Assembly (NCBI RefSeq): GCF_042676085.1
Contig: NZ_JBHTKH010000015.1
Span: forward strand, 1 to 64,000
Reading direction: 5' to 3'
DNA length: 64,000 bases
Origin: Terrabacter terrigena
GTDB taxonomy: Bacteria; Actinomycetota; Actinomycetes; Actinomycetales; Dermatophilaceae
This document shows, one piece after another, positions 26,095 through 34,838 of the stretch; within the stretch, counting starts at the first letter, position 1, and each line of letters begins with the position of its first letter. Below the pieces are notes generated by a model. The model was not told where the DNA came from, made no database searches, and was given only the letters and a program-made list of their open reading frames with translations. The translations under genes and the position numbers were made by a program.

Positions 26095-26921
26095 CCCAGC
26101 CCGCACCCGGCGTCTCCGGACCCGTCGTCTGGACCCGCTTCGTGGCCATCGGCGACTCGTTCACCGAGGGCATGTGCGACGACGACCCGTCCTTCGGCCA
26201 CGACGGCGAGTTCGCCGGCTGGGCAGACCGGCTCGCGGCACAGCTGTCGGAGATCGCGCGCAGCGAGGGGCTCGACTTCGGCTACGCCAACCTCGCGGTC
26301 CGGGGTCGCAAGCTCGCCGACGTCGTCGGACCCCAGCTCGAGGACGCCCTGGCCCTGCAGCCCGACCTCGTGAGCATCGTGGGCGGCGGCAACGACATCC
26401 TCCGGCCCAAGGCCGACCTCGACGGGCTGGCCGCCCGGCTCGAGGCAGCGGTGGCGCGCATCCGGGCGACCGGCGCCGACGTGCTGATGGCAACGCCCGT
26501 CGACCCCGCGGATGCCCCACTGGTCAAGGCGACCCGGGGTCGAGCCGCCATCCACACCGCCAACATCTGGAGCATCGCGCGGCGCAACGGCGCCCACGTC
26601 ATCGACCAGTGGGGACTGCACGCGCTGCGCGACTGGCGGATGTGGGCCGAGGACCGCATCCACATGACGACCGAGGGCCATCGGCGGGTGTCGCTCGCCG
26701 CGCTCGAGGCGCTCGGGCACACGCCCGCCGAGACCGACTGGGCCGTCCCGCTCGACCCCGCTCCCCCGATCGGGCGGCGCGAGACGCTGCAGGCCAACGC
26801 CCAGTGGGCCAAGGAGTACGTCGGCCCCTGGGTGCACCGCCGCCTGACCGGCCGCTCGTCGGGTGACCACCGCCAGGCCAAGCGCCCCGACGTGGCCCCG
26901 CTGGACCGACCCCTGGACTGA
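26091..26921 (+). CDS. SGNH/GDSL family hydrolase
   Basis: This 276-residue esterase-like enzyme has block I GDSFTEG (Ser23), block III GGGNDI (near 102-107) and block V with the catalytic His in RIHMTTEGH. There is no signal peptide. The ATG at 26091 overlaps the ung stop and has GGAGG at 26081-26085. The family acts on acyl esters or carbohydrate acetyl groups; the substrate is unknown. Its coupling to ung is positional only. Confidence 0.88.
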   Translation: MTQPAPGVSGPVVWTRFVAIGDSFTEGMCDDDPSFGHDGEFAGWADRLAAQLSEIARSEGLDFGYANLAVRGRKLADVVGPQLEDALALQPDLVSIVGGGNDILRPKADLDGLAARLEAAVARIRATGADVLMATPVDPADAPLVKATRGRAAIHTANIWSIARRNGAHVIDQWGLHALRDWRMWAEDRIHMTTEGHRRVSLAALEALGHTPAETDWAVPLDPAPPIGRRETLQANAQWAKEYVGPWVHRRLTGRSSGDHRQAKRPDVAPLDRPLD

Positions 26922-27182
26922 CCCCTGCGCCGACCCTGGACTGACGGCCGACCCGACGGCATACCGCGGCATCTTCGGGGCAAGCCCGGAATGTCCTGAG
27001 AATCTCCTGAAATTTTCCGCTACGGCCTCTGGTGCGAAGTAGGTCGCAGGTGATTAGGTCTCCCTCGGGTCGCGCGCGGTGGCGGCGACCCTCCATCCAG
27101 CACACAACGTGCGGCTTTCCCGATCGGGGGCGCACGTGATGCGCACTGACGGCCACCCGAGCCGTCGAAACAAGGAGGTTTC

Positions 27183-29555
27183 GTGCGTAGGACGTCTGTG
27201 GGGCTGCTCAGCCTCGCCCTGGCCACAGGAATGGGGGTGTCCATCGGAGCCCCGATGGTCGGCGCCCTTCCCGCCGCCAGCCCGAACAACGTGCACGTCG
27301 GCGACGCCGCGGCACCGTCCGGCTCGGACGAGTTCTCGAGCCCTCAGCAGGACAAGGCGCGCGCGCTCAAGCAGCGGGCACTCACCGAGGTCCTCGACGG
27401 CAAGGCCACCGCCGTCAAGCAGGGCAAGAGCACCGTCGCCAAGATCTCCACCGGCAAGAAGGGCACCGGCGCCACCGACGAGTACGTCGAGGTCGGCCGA
27501 GAGGGCACCGACAAGATCTTCGTCGTGCTCGCGGAGTTCGGAAACCAGCGCAGCACCAGCTACCCCGACATCGACTCCGACCCGGCGACGCCCGGGCCGA
27601 CGACGTGGGACGGCCCGCTGCACAACGCGATCCCGCAACCCGACCGCACGCTCGACAACTCGACGAACTGGAACGCGAACTACAGCCGCGACTACTTCCA
27701 GAACCTCTACTTCGGCAACGGCGGCACCATCGGTGCCGGCGGCGCCCAGGAGACGGTCAAGCAGTGGTACGAGCGACAGAGCTCGGGCCGCTACAGCATC
27801 GACGGCCAGGTCTCCGACTGGGTCAAGGTGCCCTTCAACGAGGCCCGCTACGGCCGCGACGTCTGCGGCTCGCACGTGTGCACCAACACGTGGGCCCTCG
27901 TGCGCGACGCCGTCAACCAGTGGGTCGCCGACCAGAAGGCCAAGGGCCAGACCGACGCCCAGATCAAGGCGACGCTCGCGACCTACGACCAGTGGGACCG
28001 CTACGACGCCGACGGCGACGGCAACTTCAACGAGCCCGACGGCTACATCGACCACTTCCAGATCGTGCACGCCGGTGGCGACCAGGCCGACGGCGACCCG
28101 ATCCAGGGCGAGGACGCCATCTGGTCGCACCGCTGGTTCGCCTACTACAACACCGCCGGCAGGCAGGGCCCCGCGGGCAACCTCAACGGCGGCACGCAGA
28201 TCGGCGACACCGGCCTGTGGGTCGGCGACTACACGATCCAGCCCGAGAACGGCGGCATGTCCGTCTTCACGCACGAGTACGGCCACGACCTCGGCCTGCC
28301 AGACCTCTACGACACGGCCAGCGGCGCCGACAACGGCGTCAACTGGTGGTCCATGATGTCCCAGAGCCGCCAGGCAGGCCCGAAGGACAAGTCGATCGGC
28401 TCGCGCGGCTCCGACTTCGGCGCCTGGGAGAAGCTCTTCCTCGGCTGGCTCGACTACAAGTACGTCCCGACCGTCACGGCGGGCGGCACCACGGTCGACC
28501 TCGGCCCGCACGAGTACAACTCGGCGAAGAAGCAGGCGATCATCGTCGGCCTTCCCGACAAGACCGTCGTCACCAAGCTCGCGACGCCGTACGCCGGCTC
28601 GAAGACCTGGTACGGCGGTCGCCAGGACGCCACGAACGCGACGATGACGCGTGACGTCACCCTCGCCGCGGGCACCTCGACGCTGTCGTTCCAGACGAAC
28701 TACTTCATCGAGGACTGCACCTGCGACTTCGCCTACGTCGAGGTCGACGACGGCTCCGGCTGGGCGACCATCGCGGGCAACATCACCGGCAAGGAGAACA
28801 ACGGCATCACCGGCACGACGAACGACACGTGGGTTCCCGCGACGTTCGACCTGTCCGCCTACGCGGGCAAGACGGTGGGCCTGCGCTTCCGCTACGCCAC
28901 CGACCCGGCCTACACGGAGCGCGGCTTCTTCGTCGACGACGTCAAGGTCGTCTCGGGTGGCGCCACCATCGTCGACTCCGGTGCCGAGACCGGCACCGAG
29001 GGCTGGACCCTCAACGGCTTCTCGGCCGTCGGCAGCGAGACGACCACGGACTACCCGAACTACTACATCGCGTCGCACCGTGACTACGTGTCGTTCGACC
29101 AGTACCTCCAGAGCGGCCCGTACAACTTCGGCTGGCTGAACACGAAGCCCGACTTCGTCGAGCACTTCCCCTACCAGGACGGCCTGCTCATCAGCTACTG
29201 GGACCTCTCTCAGGCCGACAACAACACCGGCGTGCACCCGGGCGAGGGTGAGATCCTGCCGATCGACGCCAACCCGGCGCCGGTGCCGGTCGGTGACGGC
29301 ACGCTGCTGCGTCCGCGCATCGCCGGCTACGACGCCCCGTTCTCGCTGGAGACGTCCGACTCGTTCACGTACCACAAGAACAGCGTCGGCTACCGGATCA
29401 CGGGCAAGGCCGCACAGCCGGTGTTCGACGACAGCAAGCAGTACTGGTACTCGAGCACCCCGACCACGGGTGTGAAGGTCCAGAACAACGGTGTCAACAT
29501 CGGGATCACGGGCCAGAACGGCACGTCGATGACGGTCAAGGTCTGGAAGCGCTGA
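27183..29555 (+). CDS. Secreted M6 (immune inhibitor A-like) metalloprotease
   Basis: This 790-residue exported protease starts at the GTG at 27183 after AGGAGG (27173-27178). A signal peptide (residues 1-29, ending VGALPA) and a propeptide precede the catalytic domain. Zinc motif HEYGHDLGLPD spans 364-374. Asp-rich DADGDGNFNEPDG near 278 could bind calcium. C-terminal beta-sandwich modules follow (TSTLSFQTNY, VGLRFRYATD), probably for substrate binding. InhA-like enzymes degrade extracellular proteins. The 260-bp upstream gap has a TCCTGA direct repeat (26994, 27005) but no clear promoter. Confidence 0.92.
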   Translation: MRRTSVGLLSLALATGMGVSIGAPMVGALPAASPNNVHVGDAAAPSGSDEFSSPQQDKARALKQRALTEVLDGKATAVKQGKSTVAKISTGKKGTGATDEYVEVGREGTDKIFVVLAEFGNQRSTSYPDIDSDPATPGPTTWDGPLHNAIPQPDRTLDNSTNWNANYSRDYFQNLYFGNGGTIGAGGAQETVKQWYERQSSGRYSIDGQVSDWVKVPFNEARYGRDVCGSHVCTNTWALVRDAVNQWVADQKAKGQTDAQIKATLATYDQWDRYDADGDGNFNEPDGYIDHFQIVHAGGDQADGDPIQGEDAIWSHRWFAYYNTAGRQGPAGNLNGGTQIGDTGLWVGDYTIQPENGGMSVFTHEYGHDLGLPDLYDTASGADNGVNWWSMMSQSRQAGPKDKSIGSRGSDFGAWEKLFLGWLDYKYVPTVTAGGTTVDLGPHEYNSAKKQAIIVGLPDKTVVTKLATPYAGSKTWYGGRQDATNATMTRDVTLAAGTSTLSFQTNYFIEDCTCDFAYVEVDDGSGWATIAGNITGKENNGITGTTNDTWVPATFDLSAYAGKTVGLRFRYATDPAYTERGFFVDDVKVVSGGATIVDSGAETGTEGWTLNGFSAVGSETTTDYPNYYIASHRDYVSFDQYLQSGPYNFGWLNTKPDFVEHFPYQDGLLISYWDLSQADNNTGVHPGEGEILPIDANPAPVPVGDGTLLRPRIAGYDAPFSLETSDSFTYHKNSVGYRITGKAAQPVFDDSKQYWYSSTPTTGVKVQNNGVNIGITGQNGTSMTVKVWKR

Positions 29556-29576
29556 CGCGCAACCCCTTGCGACACA

Positions 29577-29610
29577 GAGAGGCCCGCCCCTTCACGGGGG
29601 CGGGCCTCTC
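29577..29610 (+). terminator. Perfect 14-bp hairpin after the M6 protease
   Basis: Arms 29577-29590 and 29597-29610 pair exactly around a 6-base loop, 21 bases past the stop. Together with a second hairpin just beyond, it separates two convergent genes. Confidence 0.85.
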
Positions 29611-29616
29611 GGCTTT

Positions 29617-29677
29617 CGAGGCCGTATGCCGCCTGGTTCCGTTGCGCTGGAAGGGAACCAGGCGGCATACGGCCTCG
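29617..29677. terminator. 24-bp perfect hairpin with inverted GGCATAC words
   Basis: Arms 29617-29640 and 29654-29677 are exact inverse complements with a 13-base loop. CGTATGCC lies in the left arm and GGCATACG in the right. It ends 8 bases from the stop of minus-strand gabT, so it probably ends that transcript. The arm length is unusual for a simple terminator. Confidence 0.8.
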
Positions 29678-29685
29678 GGCGCCTC

Positions 29686-31023
29686 TCAGACGGACTCGGC
29701 GAAGGCCTTCTCGAAGATGTCGAGGCCCTCGGAGAGCAGCTCGTCGCTCGCCGCGAGCGGCGGCAGGAAGCGGAAGACGTTGCCGTAGGTGCCGCACGTC
29801 AGCGTGACGAGGCCCGCGGCGTGGCAGGCCTTGTTGACGGCGGCGGTGAGGGCGGCGTTCGGGGTGAGGTCGCCCTCGCCGTTGACGAGCTCGACCGCCA
29901 GCATCGCACCGCGGCCGCGGACGTCGCCGATCTGCGGGTACTGCGCGGCGAGCGCCTCGAGACGCGGCACGAAAAGCGCCTCGACCTGCTTCGCGCGACC
30001 GCAGAGGTCGTCGGCCTTCATCGTCTCGATGGCACCGAGGGCAGAGGCGCACGCGACGGGGTTGCCGCCGTACGTGCCGCCGAGGCCGCCGCCGTGGACG
30101 GCGTCCATGATCTCGGCGCGACCCGTGACGCCGGCGAGCGGAAGGCCGCCGGCCATGCCCTTGGCCGTCGTGACGAGATCGGGCACGACGTCCTCGTGCT
30201 CGCTGGCGAACCAGTCGCCGGTGCGGCAGAAGCCGGTCTGCACCTCGTCGGCGATGAAGACGATGCCGTTGTCGCGGCACCAGTCGGCCACCTGCCTGAC
30301 GAATCCCGGTGCGGGCACGATGAACCCGCCCTCGCCCTGGATCGGCTCGAGGATGACGGCGGCGAGGTTCTCCTCCCCCACCTGCGCGTGCACCTGCTGG
30401 ACGAAGACGTCGAACGACTCCTTGGCGCAGTCGGCCGGGCCGCCCGGCCAGCGGAACGGGTAGCTCATCGGCGCGCGGTAGACCTCGCCGGCGAACGGCC
30501 CGAAGCGGTGCTTGTACGGCATGTTCTTGGCCGTCAGGGCCATCGTCAGGTTGGTGCGGCCGTGGTAGGCGTGGTCGAAGGCGACGACGGCGTCGCGGCC
30601 GGTCCAGTGGCGCGCGACCTTGACGGCGTTCTCGACCGCCTCGGCGCCGGAGTTGAACAGGGCCGAGCGCTTCTCGTGGTCACCGGGGGTCAGCTCGTTG
30701 AGGGCCTCGGCGACCTCGAGGTACTCCTCGTAGGGAGTCACCATGAAGCACGTGTGGGTGAAGTCCTGGACCTGCTCCGTGACGCGCTCGACGACCCGGG
30801 GCGCAGCGTTGCCGACCGTGGTGACGGCGATGCCGGAGCCGAAGTCGATGAGCTGGTTGCCGTCGACGTCGACGAGGATGCCACCGCCGGCGCGTTCGAC
30901 GTAGACGGGGAGGCCGGTGGAGACGCCGGCCGAGACGGCGGCGGTCTTGCGCTGCTGGAGCTCGGTGGACCTCGGGCCGGGGATCGCGGTCCGGAGGACG
31001 CGCTGCTGGGGGACGCTGCTCAT
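29686..31023 (-). CDS. gabT: 4-aminobutyrate (GABA) transaminase, first copy
   Basis: This 445-residue class III PLP aminotransferase transfers the amino group of GABA to 2-oxoglutarate, giving succinate semialdehyde. Lys288 in TAKGMAGG holds PLP, IADEVQTG (Asp259) contacts the ring, and NSGAEAVENAVK near 124-135 binds phosphate. The ATG at 31023 has a -10-like CATACT about 7 bases upstream and no ribosome site, which suggests a leaderless mRNA. No gabD is adjacent. A close paralogue lies at 53724. A related omega-aminotransferase role is possible. Confidence 0.9.
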   Translation of the reverse strand: MSSVPQQRVLRTAIPGPRSTELQQRKTAAVSAGVSTGLPVYVERAGGGILVDVDGNQLIDFGSGIAVTTVGNAAPRVVERVTEQVQDFTHTCFMVTPYEEYLEVAEALNELTPGDHEKRSALFNSGAEAVENAVKVARHWTGRDAVVAFDHAYHGRTNLTMALTAKNMPYKHRFGPFAGEVYRAPMSYPFRWPGGPADCAKESFDVFVQQVHAQVGEENLAAVILEPIQGEGGFIVPAPGFVRQVADWCRDNGIVFIADEVQTGFCRTGDWFASEHEDVVPDLVTTAKGMAGGLPLAGVTGRAEIMDAVHGGGLGGTYGGNPVACASALGAIETMKADDLCGRAKQVEALFVPRLEALAAQYPQIGDVRGRGAMLAVELVNGEGDLTPNAALTAAVNKACHAAGLVTLTCGTYGNVFRFLPPLAASDELLSEGLDIFEKAFAESV

Positions 31024-31029
31024 GCGCGT

Positions 31030-31161
31030 CAGTATGCCGTCGCGGGGCCTCCCAGCGGAACCCGGGCGGGCACACGCGGACACGCATTCCGTAGCCGAAC
31101 GACGCGTTGGGGCGCGAACCCGTCAGTGGAGCATAGGCTCCGCGACCGAACGAGTCGTTCG
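31030..31161 (-). promoter_or_regulatory. gabT control region with two related palindromes
   Basis: CGAACGA-G-TCGTTCG (31147-31161) is a perfect 15-base dyad. CGAACGACGCGTTGG (31096-31110) is an imperfect relative 51 bases nearer the gene. A CATACT -10-like box lies at 31030-31035 on the minus strand. Two spaced copies upstream of one promoter suit a dimeric regulator. A single CGAACGA half-site also occurs at 53688-53694 upstream of the second gabT. Confidence 0.45.
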
Positions 31162-31244
31162 AGCCCTGCTCATGGTCTCTCTCCTCGTCTGCTTGCTGGG
31201 GTCGGCCGGCGGCACACCCTGTCGTCGCACCGCCGGCCGGTGGG

Positions 31245-31685
31245 TCACAGCTCCATGCCCTCACCGAAACGGCCGCGGTGGTCGACCGGGATCAACGGCT
31301 TGTCGGCGCGGGCCTTGATCTGCTGGACCGCCCACGTGTTGCCGTCGGGGTCGGCGAACCCGAAGAACGTGCCGCCGTCGCGGGGGTCGATGGTCTGGAC
31401 CTCCGAGCACTCGACACCGCGGCCGACGAGCTCGGCACGCGCCGCCTCGGCGTCGGCGACGACGAGCTGCACTCCCTTGAGCGAGCCGGGGGCCATCTCC
31501 TGCTGCGAAGGGATGTCGCCGACGACGATCGAGCAGCCGGAGCCGCGCGGAGTCAGCTGGGCGACGTGCATGTGCTCGTTCTTCGTGTCGTGGTCCAGGG
31601 TGAACCCGACCTGGTCGCGGTAGAAGGCGATCGCGGCGTCGAGGTCGCTGACCGGGACGATGACGACCTCGAGGGTCCAGTCCAT
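31245..31685 (-). CDS. VOC (glyoxalase/bleomycin resistance) family protein
   Basis: This 146-residue vicinal-oxygen-chelate protein has two beta-alpha-beta-beta-beta modules. The first opens MDWTLEVVIVPVSDLDAAIAF. The second has FFGFADPDGNTWAVQQ, with the usual metal-site region near the C-terminus. Specific activity is unknown; many members detoxify or bind small molecules. It is the third gene of an ArsR-SRPBCC-VOC set and ends 5 bases after the SRPBCC stop. Confidence 0.88.
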   Translation of the reverse strand: MDWTLEVVIVPVSDLDAAIAFYRDQVGFTLDHDTKNEHMHVAQLTPRGSGCSIVVGDIPSQQEMAPGSLKGVQLVVADAEAARAELVGRGVECSEVQTIDPRDGGTFFGFADPDGNTWAVQQIKARADKPLIPVDHRGRFGEGMEL

Positions 31686-31690
31686 GGCGC

Positions 31691-32206
31691 TCAGGCCTGC
31701 GCCGTCGCGGAGGTGGAGTCGGTGGTGGACGTGGCGGCGGCACCGAGGAGCTCGTCGAGCCGCTCGTAGCCCTCGACCATGCCCTTCTCCATGCCGCTCT
31801 CGACCATCATGTCGCGACCCTCGACGCTCGGGCCGACGCTGTGCCCCTCGAGCCGGCAGCGGCCGTCGCCGAGGTCGACGAAGCGCATGAACTCGATGGC
31901 GACCTCGTCGGGGGCGCCCTCGAACTCGAAGGTCTGGATCGCGAGTTCGTTGTCGCGGATGGTGTGGAACGTGCCGCGGAAGCCGTAGACGTTGTCACCG
32001 TCACGGTGGGTGTAGCGGTAGCCACCGCCGGAGGTGAAGTCCCAGTGGTCGATGACCATCTCGTAGCCGCGTGGTCCGAGCCACTGGCGCACGAGCTCGG
32101 GGTCGCGGTGGGCGTTGAAGACGGCCTCGACGGGGGCGTCGAACTCGCGCGTGAAGTCGATCCACGGCTTGCCGGCGGGGGCGTCGATGTTCAGTGGGTT
32201 GCTCAT
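31691..32206 (-). CDS. SRPBCC (AHSA1-like) family protein
   Basis: This 171-residue START-like ligand-binding protein carries FDAPVEAVFNAHRDPELVRQ near 25-44 and WLGPRGYEM, then GWG-free middle strands and the closing helix EGYERLDELLGA. AHSA1-like proteins of this type are often paired with ArsR regulators in actinobacteria. The ATG at 32206 overlaps the ArsR stop (ATGA), so the two are cotranslated. Ligand unknown. Confidence 0.9.
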   Translation of the reverse strand: MSNPLNIDAPAGKPWIDFTREFDAPVEAVFNAHRDPELVRQWLGPRGYEMVIDHWDFTSGGGYRYTHRDGDNVYGFRGTFHTIRDNELAIQTFEFEGAPDEVAIEFMRFVDLGDGRCRLEGHSVGPSVEGRDMMVESGMEKGMVEGYERLDELLGAAATSTTDSTSATAQA

Positions 32207-32601
32207 GACTGCTGCTCCTTGTTCGTGTCGTTCGTGTCGTGCGTGTCGGTGTGGGGTGCGTCCTGCGTGGTGGTGCGCTCGAGAAGGGCATCGAGGCTGC
32301 GGAACCGCTGCTCGGCGAGGAGGCGGTAGCGGTCGATCCAGGCCGTCAGGGACTCGAGACGTGCGGCCTCGAGGTGGACCGGTCGACGCTGGGCGTCGCG
32401 GCTGCGGCTCACCAGTCCGGCGAGCTCGAGCACCTGGATGTGCTTGCTCACGGCCTGCTTGCTGATCTCGAACGGTTCGGCGAGCTCGTTGACGGTGGCC
32501 GGGCCCCGGCTGAGGCGGGCGATGATCGCGCGCCGGACGGGGTCGGCCAGGGCCGCGAAGGCGCGGTCGAGGTCGGCGTCCGACACCGGCGAGAGGATCA
32601 C
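32203..32601 (-). CDS. ArsR family transcriptional regulator
   Basis: This 132-residue winged helix-turn-helix protein starts DADLDRAFAALADPVRRAII. The recognition helix is ISKQAVSKHIQVLELAGLV near 46-64. The metal-binding ELCVCDL of ArsR/SmtB proper is absent (NELAEPF instead), so it is not a metal sensor. The start is the GTG at 32601 with AGGAG upstream. A palindrome overlaps its promoter and indicates self-repression of the operon. Confidence 0.92.
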   Translation of the reverse strand: MILSPVSDADLDRAFAALADPVRRAIIARLSRGPATVNELAEPFEISKQAVSKHIQVLELAGLVSRSRDAQRRPVHLEAARLESLTAWIDRYRLLAEQRFRSLDALLERTTTQDAPHTDTHDTNDTNKEQQS

Positions 32602-32619
32602 TTGTCAACCAACTCCTTT

Positions 32620-32637
32620 ATCAATCAGTACATTGAT
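32620..32637. promoter_or_regulatory. ATCAAT-N6-ATTGAT operator upstream of arsR-type gene
   Basis: Perfect 6-base arms (32620-32625 and 32632-32637) surround CAGTAC, 19 bases before the GTG start. This AT-rich dyad stands out in a GC-rich gap and is the expected self-regulatory site of the ArsR protein. Confidence 0.7.
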
Positions 32638-32792
32638 TACACGCCGCTTCCGTCTCGATGTCAACCCCTGCGCCCTCGACACGGCGATCCGTGCCACGGA
32701 GGACTCGGCGGTCGCGTGGGTGGTTGCGTCGAGCGCCGGCGCGCCTCGGCGACTGCGACAACAGCCGCAGTTGCGGGTATAGGATCACGTTC

Positions 32793-33188
32793 ATGCCGCA
32801 TCTGCGCATCACGGAGGCCGCCGCACTGCTCGGCGTCTCCGACGACACCGTGCGCCGCATGGTCGACTCCGGCCGGCTCGGCGGGGCCACCGACGAGGCC
32901 GGTCGGCGCACCGTCGACGGGGCCCAGCTCGCCGCGGTCGCCCAGGAGCTGGCCCACCCGGCCGCGGTCGGCGCCATCGGCGGGGCCTCGGCCCGCAACC
33001 GGATGCGCGGCATCGTCACCGCGATCACGAAGGACACCGTGATGGCCAAGGTCGAGATGCAGTGCGGCCCGTTCCGCATCGTCTCGCTGCTCTCGAGCGA
33101 GTCGGTCGACGACCTCGGCCTCGAGGTCGGCTCCGTCGCCGTCGCCAGCGTCAAGTCGACCCACGTGGTCGTGGAGGTTCCCGTATGA
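32793..33188 (+). CDS. Helix-turn-helix plus TOBE (molybdate-binding) protein
   Basis: This 131-residue protein has an excisionase/MerR-like helix-turn-helix at 1-45 (LRITEAAALLGVSDDTVRRM). A TOBE/Mop-like molybdate-binding domain occupies about 70-131 (RNRMRGIVTAITKDTVMAKV). It probably senses molybdate and controls the transporter genes that follow. Its TGA overlaps the modA ATG, so it is the first gene of the operon. The domain order matches small actinobacterial molybdenum-binding regulators. Confidence 0.85.
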   Translation: MPHLRITEAAALLGVSDDTVRRMVDSGRLGGATDEAGRRTVDGAQLAAVAQELAHPAAVGAIGGASARNRMRGIVTAITKDTVMAKVEMQCGPFRIVSLLSSESVDDLGLEVGSVAVASVKSTHVVVEVPV

Positions 33189-34015
33189 GCGCGACCACGC
33201 CGACACGTCACCGCCGCCCTCTCACGGCCGGCGTGGCCGCCGCGCTCGCGACGGTGGTCCTCGCCGCCTGTGGCAGCACCAGCCCGACCAGCTCCGCCGA
33301 CGGCACCGGACAGCCGGGCAGGTCCGGTGGCTCGGCGGCGCAGCCGCAGGGCCTCGAGGGCAGTGTCACGGTGCTCGCGGCCGCCTCGCTCACCGAGTCG
33401 TTCGACCGGCTGAAGAAGGACTTCGAGGCCGCGAACCCCGGCGTGACCGTAGAGACGTCCTTCGGCTCGAGCAGCACCCTCGTGCAGCAGGTGAACAACG
33501 GCGCCCCCGCGCAGGTCATCGCCCTCGCCGGCACCGCGGCGGCCGACCCGCTCGACAAGAGCCTCGTCAAGGACACGAAGACCTTCGCCACCAACGTCCT
33601 CGAGATCGCCGTGCCGCCGAGCAACCCAGCCGGCGTCACGTCGATCAACGACCTCGCCAAGCCCACGGTCAAGGTCGTCCTCTGCGCGGACACCGTGCCG
33701 TGCGGCAAGGCCGCGCAGGCCACCTTCACGAAGGCCCGCATCGTTCCCGACGTCGTCAGCAAGGAGGTCGACGTCAAGGCCACGCTCGCCAAGGTGAAGC
33801 TGGGCGAGGCCGACGCCGCGGTCGTCTACCACTCCGACGTCGTCGCTGCGAAGGATGCCGTCAGGGGCGTCGAGATCCCGGCGTCGTTCAACACCCGGCT
33901 CGACTACCCCGTCATCACGCTCGCGGACGACCCGGCGACCAAGGCCTTCGTCGCCTACCTGCTCAGCGCGAAGGGCCTCGCCACCGTGCAGTCGTTCGGC
34001 CTCGGCGCGCCCTGA
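33185..34015 (+). CDS. modA: Molybdate ABC transporter substrate-binding lipoprotein
   Basis: This 276-residue lipoprotein has a signal peptide ending VVLAAC, with Cys29 lipidated. The binding domain opens GSVTVLAAASLTESFDRL, then TSFGSSSTLVQQ, and closes with VVYHSDVVAA, the molybdate/tungstate pocket pattern. It delivers oxyanion to the ModB permease at the outer face. The ATG at 33185 overlaps the upstream stop. Confidence 0.93.
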   Translation: MSATTPTRHRRPLTAGVAAALATVVLAACGSTSPTSSADGTGQPGRSGGSAAQPQGLEGSVTVLAAASLTESFDRLKKDFEAANPGVTVETSFGSSSTLVQQVNNGAPAQVIALAGTAAADPLDKSLVKDTKTFATNVLEIAVPPSNPAGVTSINDLAKPTVKVVLCADTVPCGKAAQATFTKARIVPDVVSKEVDVKATLAKVKLGEADAAVVYHSDVVAAKDAVRGVEIPASFNTRLDYPVITLADDPATKAFVAYLLSAKGLATVQSFGLGAP

Positions 34016-34052
34016 CCGTCGGGAGGGTCGGCGCCCGGAAGGATGCCGTGAC

Positions 34053-34838
34053 ATGAGGTATGCCGGCCGGTGGCGCACACGCGTCGCGCTCGGCGTCCCA
34101 GCAGGGCTGGCGGTGCTGCTGCTCGTCGTGCCGCTACTCGCACTGCTCCTGCGGGCCGACTGGGCGCGCATCCCGTCCGACCTCGCGACGCCGACCGTGC
34201 TTCCGGCACTGCGGCTCTCACTCACGACGACGACCTCGACCGCGGTGCTCTGCCTCCTGCTCGGCACTCCCCTCGCCTGGTTCCTCGCACGGTCCGACCA
34301 CCCGGCGGCGAGCTGGGTGCGGGCGCTGCTCACGGTGCCGCTCGTGCTGCCGCCCGTCGTCGGCGGCGTCGCCCTGCTCATGACGTGGGGCCGCAACGGG
34401 CTGCTCGGCCAGCGCCTCGCGCCGTTCGGGGTGCAGATCCCCTTCACGACCGTGGCCGTCGTGCTCGCCGAGACCTTCGTCGCGATGCCCTACTACGTGC
34501 TCGCGGTCGAGGGCGCGATGCGCGGGCTCGACCCGCGGCTCGAGTCGGTGGCGCGCACCCTCGGGGCGACCGACCTGCGCTACCTGCGCACGATCGCGGT
34601 CCCGCTCGTGCTGCCCGGCATCGCGAGCGGTCTCGCCCTCGCCTGGGCCCGCGCGCTCGGCGAGTTCGGCGCGACCATCACCTTCGCCGGCAACTTCCAG
34701 GGCCGCACGCAGACCCTCCCTCTGCTCGTCTACGTCGAGCTCGAACGCGACCCGCAGGTGGCGATCTCGATCTCGATCATGCTGCTGGCCGTCAGCGTGA
34801 TCGTGCTCGGCGTGCTGCGCGGCAGGTGGCTGCGATGA
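34053..34838 (+). CDS. modB: Molybdate ABC transporter permease
   Basis: This 261-residue inner-membrane protein has about five or six hydrophobic segments. The cytoplasmic coupling loop is the EAA-like VARTLGATDLRYLRTIAVPL near 170-189. The ATG at 34053 has GGAAGG upstream. Its stop overlaps modC (ATGA). Direct partners are ModA and ModC. Confidence 0.93.
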   Translation: MRYAGRWRTRVALGVPAGLAVLLLVVPLLALLLRADWARIPSDLATPTVLPALRLSLTTTTSTAVLCLLLGTPLAWFLARSDHPAASWVRALLTVPLVLPPVVGGVALLMTWGRNGLLGQRLAPFGVQIPFTTVAVVLAETFVAMPYYVLAVEGAMRGLDPRLESVARTLGATDLRYLRTIAVPLVLPGIASGLALAWARALGEFGATITFAGNFQGRTQTLPLLVYVELERDPQVAISISIMLLAVSVIVLGVLRGRWLR

